From a virus, in IMG/VR virus record IMGVR_UViG_3300030202_002773, positions 1-64,000 of that record: a DNA stretch of 64,000 nucleotides. One strand, given 5' to 3'. The notes beneath the pieces were generated by a model that did not search any database, was not told the origin of the DNA, and saw nothing but the letters and a program-made list of their open reading frames with translations. Of the stretch, positions 63,772 to 64,000 are shown in pieces. How positions within the stretch are numbered: the first letter of the stretch is position 1; each line of letters starts with the position of its first letter. The translations under genes and the position numbers were made by a program.

Positions 63772-64000
63772 TTACATCCAATTTACATTGTCTAAATTCT
63801 TTGTAGAATTTTTTAGCCATTTTTCTTCTTGACTATCTTTAACATATAATATTATGATCTCACCAGTTTTACCTTCTTGAAATCTAACTAGTCGTCCTAC
63901 TCTTTGTATCATAGGAAGAGATTTACTAGTAATACCGCATATTATACCCATATTAGCATCAGGAACATCTAATCCTTGATTTAATGCTTTTGTAGAACAT
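63772..64000 (-). CDS. SF2 helicase, C-terminal part (partial)
   Basis: The frame is open to the end of the window and ends with TAA at 63772-63774. Its visible 75 residues contain TKALNQGLDVPDANMGIICG (motif V) and PMIQRVGRLVRF (motif VI with QRxGRxxR), the end of a DEAD/UvrB-like superfamily 2 helicase. It lies upstream of the replication genes on the same strand, with an 86-base gap before the 185-aa gene. The rest of the gene is outside the window. Confidence 0.8.
   Translation of the reverse strand, partial: CSTKALNQGLDVPDANMGIICGITSKSLPMIQRVGRLVRFQEGKTGEIIILYVKDSQEEKWLKNSTKNLDNVNWM

Noticed and set aside
1-64000. Alternative genetic code (TAG or TGA reassigned), as known in some crAss-like phages
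   Set aside because: TAA, TAG and TGA all end well-supported genes here, and the giant genes show no in-frame stops that would need reassignment.

Overview
The window looks like part of the genome of a lytic, tailed, crAss-like (Crassvirales-type) phage of a marine Bacteroidota host, probably a flavobacterium. Phage evidence: two long convergent gene blocks with almost no spacer DNA, a run of giant virion genes that includes a polymerase carrying the DFDID metal-binding motif of crAss-like virion RNA polymerases, and a DnaB/primase/SSB/RecA-like replication block. Host evidence: strongly A/T-rich DNA, A-rich leaders instead of Shine-Dalgarno sites, GC(T/M)D...DDGSC cysteine repeats, and a secreted protein ending in a type IX secretion (T9SS) sorting signal, a pathway confined to Bacteroidota. 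The standard code appears to be in use, since TAA, TAG and TGA all end genes. No integrase, repressor, insertion sequence, CRISPR array or convincing tRNA was seen.

Plus strand, 1 to about 50 kb (late genes). The window opens inside a virion gene (candidate major capsid protein), followed by a small beta-rich protein and a clear terminator (920-962). Next come surface/fibre genes: a 177-aa protein, a 1447-aa cysteine-rich repeat protein, a 493-aa fibre, small virion proteins and a LamG-like lectin. From 8.9 to 14.9 kb lies an accessory and lysis cassette: a tiny cysteine-rich ORF, two membrane proteins, a thioredoxin-like protein lacking CXXC, a T9SS-tagged repeat protein, an outer-membrane-barrel-like protein, a three-helix-type holin and an L,D-transpeptidase-fold endolysin candidate. 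From 14.9 to 24.1 kb are fibre, ring/neck and muzzle (tail-nozzle) genes. From 24.1 to 50.0 kb are six giant internal/ejected proteins: a glycine-zipper protein, a protein with a T4-type lysozyme and a MORN motif, two structural proteins, the virion RNA polymerase (which also has an HEGYH zincin motif), and a 1511-aa protein with an HEFGH motif.

Minus strand, 64 to 50 kb (early/replication genes). In transcription order: the C-terminus of an SF2 helicase (running off the window), a possible helicase accessory protein, DnaB helicase, a chain of overlapping mini-genes, a Sak4-like RecA ATPase, an acidic helix-turn-helix protein, an SSB with a DLPF tail, a Toprim primase, a metallophosphoesterase, a PD-(D/E)XK endonuclease, a zinc-ribbon protein, a spore-photoproduct-lyase-like radical SAM enzyme, a VWA/HExxH (DUF2201) protein with its MoxR ATPase, two unrecognised proteins, a FEN-type 5'-3' exonuclease and a small protein resembling DUF1599. 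The two blocks meet at a bidirectional terminator near 50,005-50,035.

How the genes may work together: virion proteins carry the RNA polymerase and cell-wall lysozyme into the cell; the minus-strand genes copy and repair DNA; the plus-strand operon builds particles and lyses the cell. The unusual additions are a secreted cassette likely to alter the host surface through the host's own T9SS, a recurring Lys/Tyr-rich GG motif in the internal virion proteins, and a phage MoxR-VWA metallopeptidase module.
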